A stretch of 16,080 bases of DNA from a bacterium (GCA_030673525.1 DAOVIY010000004.1:1-16080), one strand, 5' to 3'. Shown: positions 1 through 7,236, counted from the stretch's first letter. The notes: generated by a model from the letters alone, not told the origin. A program made the numbers and translations.

Positions 1-500
1 AAAATCTGTTCAGAAAAAACCTGATTAAGGGTTACTAATTCCAGCCGAAAAGAAGAGCCAGAAATCAAAACGGTTTTTATTTCCTTTTTCTCGAAAACAG
101 AACTAAGCGTCTTAGGACGATAGCGAAGTATAGCCTCAATACTTTTAACTGTTTTGGGATCACCAGTAATTAATAATTTTATTATTTTATCTTCTGAATC
201 ACGAGGAGCCATTTCGCCTAAACTATATAAAACAGTTCTCTTATCTGGATTGTCAACAGCTATCACTCCCTCTGGAAGATTGATCTCTGCTTCTACTTCC
301 TGAAGGCTTACCCTAGAATTATTATTTAAAACAAAATGAAATTCTTTTATCTCACCTGACTTTGCTTCATCTGGCCCTAAAAAAGCAAAAGTTATTCCTC
401 CGCTTTTTACAAAGCTCCAAACAAAATAACTTGCAGCTAAAATAAGAATTGTAATCAATGCTCCTCCCCAAAAAGTTTTTAAAAAATCCTTTATTTTCAT
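1..500 (-). CDS. Membrane-anchored extracytoplasmic protein, C-terminus cut by window edge
   Basis: Partial gene: the ATG is at 498-500 and the frame stays open to base 1, giving about 166 visible residues. The N-terminus starts M-K-I-K-D-F-L-K, then a hydrophobic segment at about residues 12-30 looks like an uncleaved signal anchor. The following ~130 residues alternate polar and hydrophobic positions as in a beta-sandwich, with phrases such as NLPEGV, SLGEM and KLLITGDP. These resemble the Ig-like/DUF11-type repeats common in surface proteins of candidate-phyla bacteria, but this is a resemblance only. It begins 32 nt after the recO stop on the same strand, so co-transcription with recO is likely. 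I do not recognise a specific family or function. It is probably anchored in the membrane with the visible domain outside. Confidence 0.7.
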   Translation of the reverse strand, partial: MKIKDFLKTFWGGALITILILAASYFVWSFVKSGGITFAFLGPDEAKSGEIKEFHFVLNNNSRVSLQEVEAEINLPEGVIAVDNPDKRTVLYSLGEMAPRDSEDKIIKLLITGDPKTVKSIEAILRYRPKTLSSVFEKKEIKTVLISGSSFRLELVTLNQVFSEQI

Positions 501-532
501 ATTATTTATTACAATTTATATTGATAATGTTA

Positions 533-1255
533 CTACATTATATCTGATTTTATTACTAAAGTAAATTTATTAAGAAACTTCTGGAGATATTTTTTTTCTT
601 TGAGGATCTCTCTAACAAGAATGACTTGTGAGAAATCTCCAAAAGTAGAATTAAATAAAAAAATTAGAAATTTTCTTTGTTGGCTATTGATAGGCCAATC
701 ATTTTTGTCATGGTGCAACTGACAAACAATTCCTTTTCTCTCAAAACTAAAAAATTTATTATTAGTTTTACTGCCACATTCGATACATCCATCTAAAAAT
801 GGTGAAAAACCAAGAATTTTCAAAAACTGAGCATTAAAATATATCCATGTAAAATCAGCTGTTTCAGGAAATTTATTTAAGTTCTTTTCTAAAAAATAAA
901 AGGTATCAAAAAGTAATTTCCAAATATCAGCATCAGATTGTTTCTCTATAACTAACTCGTTAACTAAATCTGCAATCCAAAAAGCTATGGTAAGGGCTTT
1001 CTCTTTTTTCTTTATCCCTAAATAAGGAATTTCTTCCAACGCAGTAATCAAGCGCAGATTATGAGACATTGTAAAATGAATTTGTGTCAATGTTGGTATT
1101 TCTAAGTGTCCCGCAAGCTTAGCATTAATCTTTCTTGCCCCCAAAGCTAATAAACTTAATTTTCCAAATTCTTGGGTAAAAAAAATATAGCGGCGATTAT
1201 GCTCTTTAATTGGTTCTTGCTTTAAAACAAAAGCTAAAGTTGAGTAATATTCCAT
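533..1255 (-). CDS. recO: DNA repair protein RecO
   Basis: RecO works with RecR in the RecF pathway, helping load RecA on SSB-coated single-stranded DNA and annealing strands. The 240-residue protein has the family layout: an N-terminal OB-fold (about 1-80, with the L-A-L-G-A-R-K stretch typical of RecO), a helical middle, and a zinc-binding segment at about 155-185. Visible zinc ligands are C157 and C160 (C-I-E-C-G), C178, and a histidine at 181 or 182 where many RecOs have the fourth cysteine. The length matches the usual 230-250 residues. The ATG at 1253-1255 is chosen because the family N-terminus starts there and a -10 element lies just upstream, leaving almost no leader. The stop is TAG. 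It is divergent from the tRNA-Arg/recG unit. Confidence 0.9.
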   Translation of the reverse strand: MEYYSTLAFVLKQEPIKEHNRRYIFFTQEFGKLSLLALGARKINAKLAGHLEIPTLTQIHFTMSHNLRLITALEEIPYLGIKKKEKALTIAFWIADLVNELVIEKQSDADIWKLLFDTFYFLEKNLNKFPETADFTWIYFNAQFLKILGFSPFLDGCIECGSKTNNKFFSFERKGIVCQLHHDKNDWPINSQQRKFLIFLFNSTFGDFSQVILVREILKEKKYLQKFLNKFTLVIKSDIM

Positions 1256-1263
1256 TTAGATTT

Positions 1264-1277
1264 ATCATATCACAAAA
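1264..1277 (-). promoter_or_regulatory. Predicted extended -10 promoter of recO
   Basis: Read on the minus strand this is TTTTGTGA followed by TATGAT, an extended -10 (TGn-TATGAT). No good -35 is visible; the hexamer 17 nt upstream is T-rich. A start site about 7 nt downstream would fall only two or so bases before the recO ATG, implying a nearly leaderless mRNA. The same 11-mer occurs in two other predicted promoters in this window. Confidence 0.5.
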
Positions 1278-1323
1278 GAAAAATATTAAAAAATATCTTG
1301 AAAATATGCTTATTTTGTGATAT
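1267..1323. repeat. 11-bp inverted repeat between divergent recO and tRNA-Arg/recG promoters
   Basis: ATATCACAAAA at 1267-1277 is the exact inverse of TTTTGTGATAT at 1313-1323, with a 35-bp AT-rich centre. Each arm overlaps the extended -10 of one divergent promoter, so the symmetry may simply reflect a shared promoter consensus. A regulator binding both arms cannot be excluded. Confidence 0.55.
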
Positions 1324-1326
1324 TTT
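1298..1326 (+). promoter_or_regulatory. Predicted promoter of tRNA-Arg and recG
   Basis: TTGAAA at 1298-1303, a 17-nt spacer, then TATTTT at 1321-1326. The spacer ends in TGTGA, giving an extended -10 TG. The start site would fall about 7 nt downstream, near 1333, just before the tRNA at 1340. Confidence 0.55.
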
Positions 1327-1339
1327 AAAAGAATACCTT

Positions 1340-1413
1340 CCCCTCGTAGCTTAATTGGATAAAGCATTAACTTGCGGAGTTAGAGATTGCAGGTTCGAGT
1401 CCTGCCGAGGGGA
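1340..1413 (+). tRNA. tRNA-Arg (anticodon GCG)
   Basis: A complete cloverleaf is visible. The acceptor CCCCTCG pairs with CGAGGGG, the D-stem is GCTT/AAGC, and the anticodon stem is TTAAC/GTTAG around the loop TTGCGGA. The T-arm is GCAGG/CCTGC around TTCGAGT. The anticodon GCG is at 1374-1376 and reads CGC and CGT. A20 in the D-loop and C35 fit known arginine identity elements. The discriminator is A and no CCA is encoded (the next bases are CGA). Most bacteria read these codons with tRNA-Arg(ACG), edited to inosine by TadA, so G34 is unusual. recG starts 17 nt downstream with no terminator between. Confidence 0.93.
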
Positions 1414-1430
1414 CGAATTTATATAGCACT

Positions 1431-3581
1431 ATGATTAAACTTTCCAATTCTGTATCAGAAATACGCGGTATTGGTCCGCGTTATTTAAAATACTTGGAAA
1501 AATTAGAAATAAAAACAATAAAAGATTTACTTTGGTATTTTCCTTTCCGTTATGAAGATTTTTCCAAAATCAAAAAAATAAACGAAATAAAACCAGAAGA
1601 AAAGTGTTCAATAATAGGAGTTGTTAAAAAAATCAATGTAAGACGGACATTCAGAAAAAAAATGATCATTATTGAGGCTATAATTGAAGATAGCACAGGC
1701 CAAATTATTGCAATTTGGTTTAATCAAATTTATTTATTAAAAAATATACCTTTGGGTGCAACTCTTTCTCTCTCGGGAAAAGCAAAAAGAAGAGGGAAAA
1801 AATTAATCCTTTCCAGTCCATCTTATGAAATCATTTCCAAGCAAAAACTGGAAAAGAGATTTTATCAGGAAACAGTACATACTGGCCGCCTAGTCCCTAT
1901 ATATTCAGAAACAAAAGGCTTAAGCTCCCGCGCTTTACGTTATTTTATAAAACCGCTTTTAGAATTGGCTCGGAATATAGAAGATACGCTTCCTGATTTT
2001 ATACTTAAAAAACATCGGTTAATTGGACTCCAGAAATCGCTTAATCAAATTCATTTTCCATCATCTTTACTTCTAGCAAAAAAAGCAAAAAGAAGATTTG
2101 TTTTTGAATCATTATTACTTTCCCAACTTTATCTTTTAAAAATAAAAAGAAAAAACGCCCTTTTAAAAGCCCCAAAAATTAACCTTAATATTCCTCTTCT
2201 TCAATCATTTACAAATTCTTTATCATTTCCTTTTACTGAATGCCAAAGAAAAACAATATGGGAAATCGCTAAAAATCTTCATCAAAGACCAATGAACCGG
2301 CTTTTAGAAGGAGAAGTAGGCTCTGGAAAAACTATAGTCGCTGTTGCCGCAAGTTTATTAACAATAAAATCAGGATATCAAGTGGCTGTAATGGCCCCAA
2401 CAGAAATATTGGCTAAACAACATTTTAATGAATTTAAAAAGATTCTTAAACCATTCCAAGTAAAAATCGCCCTCTTAACATCTTCAACAACAAAAATTTA
2501 TGACGATGAATTAGAAGGTAAAATTTCTAAACAATCGTTAAATAAAATCATTGCTTCCTCAAATCCTATCCTTGTAATCGGAACTCATGCTCTTATTCAA
2601 AAGAATGTTCGTTTTAGCTGTTTAGGATTAATTATTGTTGATGAACAACATCGTTTTGGCATAAAGCAAAGAAAAAAACTTATTGCTAAAAACGCTAATA
2701 AAAATGAAATACCGCATCTTTTATCAATGACGGCCACGCCTATTCCCCGTACTTTGGCTCTGGCTTTTTACGGAGACTTAGACCTTTCTATATTAGATGA
2801 ACTACCAAAAGGAAGAAAAAAAATAATTACCAAGGTTATTACTCCAAAGGGCAGAGAAAAAGTTTATGGTTTTATTCGTGAAGAAATTAATAAGGGCAGA
2901 CAAGCTTTTGTTATTTGCCCAAGAATTGAAGAAACAGAAATATCTGATATTAAAGCAAAAGACCTAATTACTTTATCAGAACGATTAAATTATGAAGTAA
3001 AAGCAGTAAAAAAAGAATGCAAAAAACTATCAGAAGAAATTTTCCCTGACTTAAAGGTTGCTATGCTACATGGAAAAATGAAGCCAAAAGAAAAAGAAAT
3101 TATAATGAAAGATTTTCAAGAAAACAAAATCAACCTTTTAGTATCCACTTCTGTAATAGAAGTAGGCATTGACATTCCAAATGCATCCATAATGATAATC
3201 GAAGGGGCAGAACATTTTGGTCTGGCGCAATTACATCAATTTAGAGGAAGGATTGGAAGATCACATTACCAGTCTTATTGTTTTCTTTTTTCCGAATCGC
3301 CACAACGTTCTATCACTAATAGATTAAAAACATTAGTGGAATGTAATGACGGGTTTCATCTCGCAGAAATAGATCTTTCTTTAAGGGGTCCTGGAGAATT
3401 TTTAGGCACTAAACAATCCGGAATCCCTGACTTAGTTATGAGCTCACTTCTTGATAAAAAATTCATAGAAAAAGTTCATAAACAAGCGCAAGAAATCCTC
3501 CAGCAAGATCCTTCATTAAAAAAATGGCCTTTATTTTTAGCCAGTTTTCAAAAATTTACCCAAAAGACACACCGATTTTAG
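1431..3581 (+). CDS. recG: ATP-dependent DNA helicase RecG
   Basis: RecG is a superfamily 2 translocase that remodels stalled replication forks and branched recombination intermediates. The N-terminal wedge/OB region (about 1-160) carries an R-G-I-G-P-R helix-hairpin-like motif at 12-17. The helicase core follows: Walker A GEVGSGKT at 294-301, the DEQH box with R-F-G at 404-410, and motif III SMTATPIPRT at 432-441. The C-terminal helicase domain holds V-A-M-L-H-G-K, V-I-E-V-G-I-D-I-P and the Q-F-R-G-R-I-G-R motif VI. At 716 residues it is normal to slightly long for RecG. It lies 17 nt behind tRNA-Arg and probably shares its promoter. No Shine-Dalgarno sequence precedes the ATG. It ends in TAG and overlaps the convergent protease gene by 4 bp. 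Confidence 0.97.
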   Translation: MIKLSNSVSEIRGIGPRYLKYLEKLEIKTIKDLLWYFPFRYEDFSKIKKINEIKPEEKCSIIGVVKKINVRRTFRKKMIIIEAIIEDSTGQIIAIWFNQIYLLKNIPLGATLSLSGKAKRRGKKLILSSPSYEIISKQKLEKRFYQETVHTGRLVPIYSETKGLSSRALRYFIKPLLELARNIEDTLPDFILKKHRLIGLQKSLNQIHFPSSLLLAKKAKRRFVFESLLLSQLYLLKIKRKNALLKAPKINLNIPLLQSFTNSLSFPFTECQRKTIWEIAKNLHQRPMNRLLEGEVGSGKTIVAVAASLLTIKSGYQVAVMAPTEILAKQHFNEFKKILKPFQVKIALLTSSTTKIYDDELEGKISKQSLNKIIASSNPILVIGTHALIQKNVRFSCLGLIIVDEQHRFGIKQRKKLIAKNANKNEIPHLLSMTATPIPRTLALAFYGDLDLSILDELPKGRKKIITKVITPKGREKVYGFIREEINKGRQAFVICPRIEETEISDIKAKDLITLSERLNYEVKAVKKECKKLSEEIFPDLKVAMLHGKMKPKEKEIIMKDFQENKINLLVSTSVIEVGIDIPNASIMIIEGAEHFGLAQLHQFRGRIGRSHYQSYCFLFSESPQRSITNRLKTLVECNDGFHLAEIDLSLRGPGEFLGTKQSGIPDLVMSSLLDKKFIEKVHKQAQEILQQDPSLKKWPLFLASFQKFTQKTHRF

Positions 3582-4576
3582 AATAATTTAACGTCAATCT
3601 CTTTTTTCTCCTTTTTATTCCAATAAGTAATTTTAATTACATCGCCAATTTTATATTGTGCTAATATTCGAGATAAATGAAATTGTTTAGTTATCTTTTC
3701 TTCATTAATTTCCAAAATAATATCACCCTCTTTTAACCCGGCTTTCTCTGCTACTCCTCCAGAAACTATACCACCTCGCCCAGGAATTGTTTCGTGAATA
3801 ATAAAAGCACCATAATTAAAAGAAAAATGATGAAGTTTTTGCATTTCTTCATCAATTAAAAAATACCTTACGCCTAAACTGGGACGACATAACTTCCCAT
3901 ATTTTTTTATATCCTCCAAAATACTTTTAGCTTGATTAACAGGGATAGCAAAACCAATATTTTCCACACCTAAAACCACTGCTGTACAAATACCTATAAC
4001 TTTTCCTGAAAGATTGATCAAAGGCCCGCCAGAATTTCCAGGATTAATGGCTGCATCTGTTTGAATCAAACCAAAAAATTCTTGAATATCATCCCCAATT
4101 TCTGTTTTGATATCTCGTGAAAGCCCTGAAACAATTCCACGAGAAACAGTATTTTGAAATTCCCCTAAGGCATTACCAATGGCAACAACGGTTTGACCTA
4201 ATTTTAATTGTGAAGAATTGGCAAACTTTAAATAAGGAAAATTATCGCCATCAATTTTTAACACAGCAATATCAGTTATTTTATCTCTAACTAAAATCTG
4301 ACATGAAAAAGTTTTGTTTTGCCAAACTACAGCATAAGAAGCATCTTCGTCTTCAACTATGTGACGATTTGTTAAAATATAACCATCATGAGAAACAAAA
4401 AATCCTGAACATCCGCCAATTTTAACCATGCCTTTTTCATCTACCAAGCTTCTTGCTATATTTACTCTAATCTCTTTTTTAATTTTTGATAATTCTTTAG
4501 ACATTAAAACAGCTACTACTGAAGGTGTAGCTGTCTTTACTGCTTTAATAGTTTGATCAGATTCTAAAAAAAACAT
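3578..4576 (-). CDS. HtrA/DegP-like serine protease with PDZ domain
   Basis: A trypsin-like protease of the HtrA family, which degrades or refolds damaged proteins, usually outside the cytoplasmic membrane. The triad is visible as H72 (T-N-R-H-I-V), D102 (T-D-I-A-V-L-K) and S182 (G-N-S-G-G-P). A PDZ domain spans about 233-332 and includes A-G-L-K-E-G-D-I-I. I chose the ATG at 4574-4576, giving 332 residues. A longer in-frame reading starts at a GTG inside the upstream tRNA-Leu and translates tRNA sequence, so it is artefactual. With this start there is no signal peptide or membrane anchor, which is odd for the family. The start codon is followed by eight T. It lies 9 nt after tRNA-Leu(GAG), probably as the last gene of the rplS unit. 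The orthology to DegP, DegQ or DegS cannot be settled. Confidence 0.92.
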   Translation of the reverse strand: MFFLESDQTIKAVKTATPSVVAVLMSKELSKIKKEIRVNIARSLVDEKGMVKIGGCSGFFVSHDGYILTNRHIVEDEDASYAVVWQNKTFSCQILVRDKITDIAVLKIDGDNFPYLKFANSSQLKLGQTVVAIGNALGEFQNTVSRGIVSGLSRDIKTEIGDDIQEFFGLIQTDAAINPGNSGGPLINLSGKVIGICTAVVLGVENIGFAIPVNQAKSILEDIKKYGKLCRPSLGVRYFLIDEEMQKLHHFSFNYGAFIIHETIPGRGGIVSGGVAEKAGLKEGDIILEINEEKITKQFHLSRILAQYKIGDVIKITYWNKKEKKEIDVKLF

Positions 4577-4585
4577 AATCTTATG

Positions 4586-4669
4586 TGCGCGGGAGAGGAC
4601 TCGAACCTCCACGTCCTTGCGGACACCAGCCCCTCAAGCTGGCCTGGCTACCAATTACAGCACCCGCGC
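4586..4669 (-). tRNA. tRNA-Leu (anticodon GAG)
   Basis: The acceptor GCGCGGG pairs with CCCGCGC. The D-stem is CTG/CAG, and the anticodon stem CCAGC/GCTGG surrounds the loop TTGAGGG. The long variable arm has a GTCC/GGAC stem, as expected of a class II tRNA, and the T-loop is TTCGAGT. The anticodon GAG is at plus-strand 4633-4635 and reads CTC/CTT. The discriminator is A, as required for leucine; no CCA is encoded. It lies 9 nt after rplS and 9 nt before the protease gene, apparently processed from their common transcript. Confidence 0.95.
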
Positions 4670-4678
4670 AAAAAAATA

Positions 4679-5002
4679 CTATTTAATCTCTTTTTTTAAT
4701 TTGGCACGAATCTGTTTCTGAGATTTATCCCTAAGAAAATATAATTTTGCCCTCCTTACTCGAGCGGCTCTAACTAATTCAATCTTTTTTATTTTTGGAG
4801 AAAAAACCGGTAATATCCACTCCACGCCTATTCCATTCATTATTCTTCTTATAGTAATAGTGGCACCTGGTTCTTTACCGTGCTTTCTTGCTATCACTAA
4901 CCCTTCTATATGCTGTGTTTTTTCTTTGTCCCCATCTTTAATACTCTTAGAAATCTTAATATACATTCCGGGTTTTATTTCTTCTGCTTTTATTTCAGTC
5001 AT
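4679..5002 (-). CDS. rplS: 50S ribosomal protein L19
   Basis: L19 sits at the 30S-50S interface of the ribosome. The 107-residue protein is typical of the family (about 110-120). It shows the central K-x-G-x-G-A-T-I-T-I-R-R-I-x-x-G-x-G-V-E segment, then F-S-P-K-I-K-K-I-E-L-V and a basic C-terminus with R-R-A-K-L-Y-F-L-R. The usual rimM-trmD neighbours are absent. Here it follows an RluD-type gene by 49 nt and is followed by tRNA-Leu and an HtrA gene. A likely promoter with a -35 TTGACT and -10 TTAAAG lies in the upstream gap. No Shine-Dalgarno sequence is visible before the ATG. Confidence 0.97.
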   Translation of the reverse strand: MTEIKAEEIKPGMYIKISKSIKDGDKEKTQHIEGLVIARKHGKEPGATITIRRIMNGIGVEWILPVFSPKIKKIELVRAARVRRAKLYFLRDKSQKQIRAKLKKEIK

Positions 5003-5030
5003 ATTTAATAATTTTAAATCCGTGCTATTA

Positions 5031-5059
5031 CTTTAACATAGACAAATCGCTTTAGTCAA
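5031..5059 (-). promoter_or_regulatory. Predicted promoter of rplS
   Basis: On the minus strand TTGACT (5054-5059) is followed by a 17-nt spacer and TTAAAG (5031-5036). The -35 overlaps the end of the upstream pseudouridine synthase gene. The leader would be about 20 nt. Confidence 0.45.
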
Positions 5060-6008
5060 TTTTAAGCTCTATTTGTCGCAATATATTCTTTAAATCCTCT
5101 GGTAAAGGCGCCTCCGCTTTAATCAGTTTTCCAGAAGGTAAAACAAAGGAAATTGTTTGAGCATGAAGGAAATGACGAGATAAATTTAATTTATTTAATT
5201 TTTTCGATTTACCATACATTTTATCGCCAGCCACAGGAAAACCAATGCTTGCTAAGTGTACTCTTATTTGGTGTGTGCGACCAGTTCGAGGAAAAATCTC
5301 CAAAAGTGTATACCCTTTATATGACTTCAAAACTTTATATTGTGTTAAGGCAATCTTTCCTTTACCTTTTTGGACCACAACTTTTCTTTTTATATGTGAT
5401 TTTTTAGAACGTATTAAGGGTAGATCTATTATTCCTTGTTGTTTTTTAATCTCTCCTTTTACTAACGCGATATATTTCTTTTTTATTTTTCTTGTTTTGA
5501 AAAGATTTTTAAAATAATTAAATATAAAATTATTCTTAGTAAGAATGAGCGCACCTGATGTTTCTTTATCCAAGCGATGCACAATGCCTGGCCTTAATTG
5601 GTCTTCGCCTACATCAAAAACAAAAGGATATTTTTGTAAAAACCAACTGGCAATTGACGGATTATTAACATTCTTAACAGTCGGATGGACTATTATTCCC
5701 GCAGATTTATTAATAATTAATAAATCTTTATTCTCATATAGAATCTTTGGCTCAGGAAAAATGGATTGAGGTCTTATTGAAAATAATTCTTTAGTTGAAT
5801 CTAAAAAATCAGAAATTTCTAATAAAATCTTTTCTTCCCCTTTTAAAATAAAACTCGGCTTAATTTTGTTTTTACCTACTATTTTTATTTTCCCTTTTTT
5901 AATACAATTAATAATTTTTTCACGGGAAATATCCTTTATTTTCTTCTTTAAATATTTATCTAGACGAATAGGTTTGAAAAGCTGCTCAACGATTATAGTT
6001 TTGATCAT
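5052..6008 (-). CDS. RluD-family 23S rRNA pseudouridine synthase
   Basis: Members of the RluA/RluD family convert uridines of rRNA (or tRNA) to pseudouridine. An S4-like RNA-binding domain is at about 10-65 (I-R-L-D-K-Y-L... and I-I-N-C-I-K-K-G-K-I-K). The catalytic domain follows, with the hallmark H-R-L-D-K-E-T-S-G at 144-152 and catalytic aspartate D147. It also has L-L-I-I-N-K-S-A-G, R-T-G-R-T-H-Q-I-R-V-H-L at 241-252, and L-H-A near 281. The S4 domain and 318-residue length favour RluD over RluA, but the modified position cannot be read from sequence. The ATG (6006-6008) lies inside the end of the upstream glycosyltransferase gene, a 23-bp overlap that suggests translational coupling. 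Confidence 0.93.
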   Translation of the reverse strand: MIKTIIVEQLFKPIRLDKYLKKKIKDISREKIINCIKKGKIKIVGKNKIKPSFILKGEEKILLEISDFLDSTKELFSIRPQSIFPEPKILYENKDLLIINKSAGIIVHPTVKNVNNPSIASWFLQKYPFVFDVGEDQLRPGIVHRLDKETSGALILTKNNFIFNYFKNLFKTRKIKKKYIALVKGEIKKQQGIIDLPLIRSKKSHIKRKVVVQKGKGKIALTQYKVLKSYKGYTLLEIFPRTGRTHQIRVHLASIGFPVAGDKMYGKSKKLNKLNLSRHFLHAQTISFVLPSGKLIKAEAPLPEDLKNILRQIELKID

Positions 6009-7176
6009 AAATTTTCTTTATTTTTTGGGAAGTTTTTTTAAAATCGTGCGGAACAATTAATTCTAAACTCTTTTTTCCCAATTTATTTCTTAGATTTTTG
6101 TTTTTAATAATTTCTACAATTGCTTCAGCATAATCTTCTGGCTTTAATGCTTCTACTAAAAATCCATTTCCCCTGTTTTTTATTAATTCTGGTAAAGCGC
6201 CTTTTTTAGCAGCAACAACAGGCAAGCTAGAAGCCATTGCTTCCATTGTTGCTAAACTTTGAGCTTCAATTGGAGACGGCATTACAAAAAGAGTGGCTAA
6301 ACGATAAAATTTCGCTAAATCTGAATTTCGAGACTCAATAGGCCCTAAAAAACACACGTTTTTTTTAAAAGGATAGTCTTTATCTGCCAACTGGCAAATC
6401 AATGCCTTTTTTAAATCTCCATCCCCTAAAAAAAGAAAATTAGCATCAACTTTTTTTAAAACCAATGGGATTGCTTTAATAAAAGTCTCTAAATTTTTAT
6501 CTTTATCAATGCGCCCACTATAAAGAACGATAGGTTTGGAAATAAAATCTTCAATCTTATATTTTTTTAAAAAATCTTCAGAAATCCGACTTTTAACAAA
6601 AACATCAAGATTGATTCCATTGGAAATAATTTCCACTGGAATATTTATTCCCCATTTCATTGCCTGTTTTTTAATAAATTCACTTGGTGTAATTAAGATT
6701 TTACAATAATTATTAATAAAAGTCGCTAAAACTTTTGCCATTGTTTTTTCTGTCGTTTTTTGCAAAAATTTAGGCAATTTTAAATAAGACAAAGGGAATT
6801 TTAAAGAAGAATGTTGCGTAGCAATAACAGGAATCTTTCTTTTTTTCGCTTCAAAAGCCAAAGACTGAGAAATAAAAAAGGGATCCTGAATATGAATAAT
6901 ATCAGGCTTAAAATCATCTAATATTTTTCTAATATGCAATGAAGCTAAATAACTAACTTTCAATTTCTTTCTTACGGGATTTGTATGGGATTTAATCCGT
7001 ATAATAGTATAATTATGGGAGTCTGAATCAATTTGAAAATCCCCATTAGGCGAAGCGGTAATTACATAAACCTTATCTTTTTTATCCTGGCCAAAATAAT
7101 CAGCCAATCTCTCTGTAGAAATTGTCACGCCAGAAATATGAGGTAAAAAAGTCTCTAAAGCATAAAAAATCTTCAT
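5986..7176 (-). CDS. GT4-family glycosyltransferase
   Basis: A GT-B fold retaining glycosyltransferase, likely adding a sugar from a nucleotide donor to a lipid or glycan at the inner face of the membrane. The N-terminal half starts M-K-I-F-Y-A-L-E-T-F with an L-P-H-I-S-G-V-T acceptor-side loop at 11-18. The C-terminal half has N-G-I-N-L-D-V-F (186-193), Y-S-G-R-I-D-K-D-K-N (219-228), and the E-x7-E motif as E304...E312. I chose the ATG at 7174-7176 (396 residues): the extra 34 residues of the longer reading run through tRNA-Val and a terminator. This places an extended -10 (TGG-TATAAT) just upstream and leaves almost no leader. Similarity to PimB/MgtA-like mannosyl- or glucosyltransferases is plausible, but the substrate is unknown. 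Confidence 0.9.
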   Translation of the reverse strand: MKIFYALETFLPHISGVTISTERLADYFGQDKKDKVYVITASPNGDFQIDSDSHNYTIIRIKSHTNPVRKKLKVSYLASLHIRKILDDFKPDIIHIQDPFFISQSLAFEAKKRKIPVIATQHSSLKFPLSYLKLPKFLQKTTEKTMAKVLATFINNYCKILITPSEFIKKQAMKWGINIPVEIISNGINLDVFVKSRISEDFLKKYKIEDFISKPIVLYSGRIDKDKNLETFIKAIPLVLKKVDANFLFLGDGDLKKALICQLADKDYPFKKNVCFLGPIESRNSDLAKFYRLATLFVMPSPIEAQSLATMEAMASSLPVVAAKKGALPELIKNRGNGFLVEALKPEDYAEAIVEIIKNKNLRNKLGKKSLELIVPHDFKKTSQKIKKIYDQNYNR

Positions 7177-7185
7177 AATTTTTAT

Positions 7186-7194
7186 ATTATACCA
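7186..7194 (-). promoter_or_regulatory. Predicted extended -10 promoter of the glycosyltransferase gene
   Basis: On the minus strand TGG-TATAAT forms a perfect -10 with the extended TG. The -35 region would fall inside the preceding terminator hairpin and is poor. The start site would be only about 3 nt before the ATG at 7176. Confidence 0.45.
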
Positions 7195-7200
7195 TACTAA

Positions 7201-7235
7201 TAAATAAAAATATCGCTGGATCAAAGCGATATTTT
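7201..7235 (-). terminator. Intrinsic terminator after tRNA-Val
   Basis: An 11-bp perfect stem (7207-7217 with 7225-7235, arms AAAATATCGCT/AGCGATATTTT) with a 7-nt loop, followed on the minus strand by a T-rich run. It begins 1-2 nt after the 3' end of tRNA-Val, so it ends the ftsH-tRNA-Ile-tRNA-Val transcript. The stem has only four G-C pairs. Confidence 0.65.
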
Positions 7236-7236
7236 G

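Noticed and set aside
1264..1326. Divergent inverted repeat as a mobile element end or attachment site
   Set aside because: The arms overlap promoter -10 elements, no integrase or target duplication is nearby, and the adjacent tRNA is intact.
4577..4612. N-terminal extension of the HtrA-like protein (start inside tRNA-Leu)
   Set aside because: The 12 extra residues translate the 3' part of the tRNA-Leu gene. The tRNA cloverleaf is complete, and an ATG at 4574-4576 lies just after it.
5153..6060. Plus-strand reading frames opposite the pseudouridine synthase gene
   Set aside because: They overlap a full-length family protein on the other strand and show no family motif or composition of their own.
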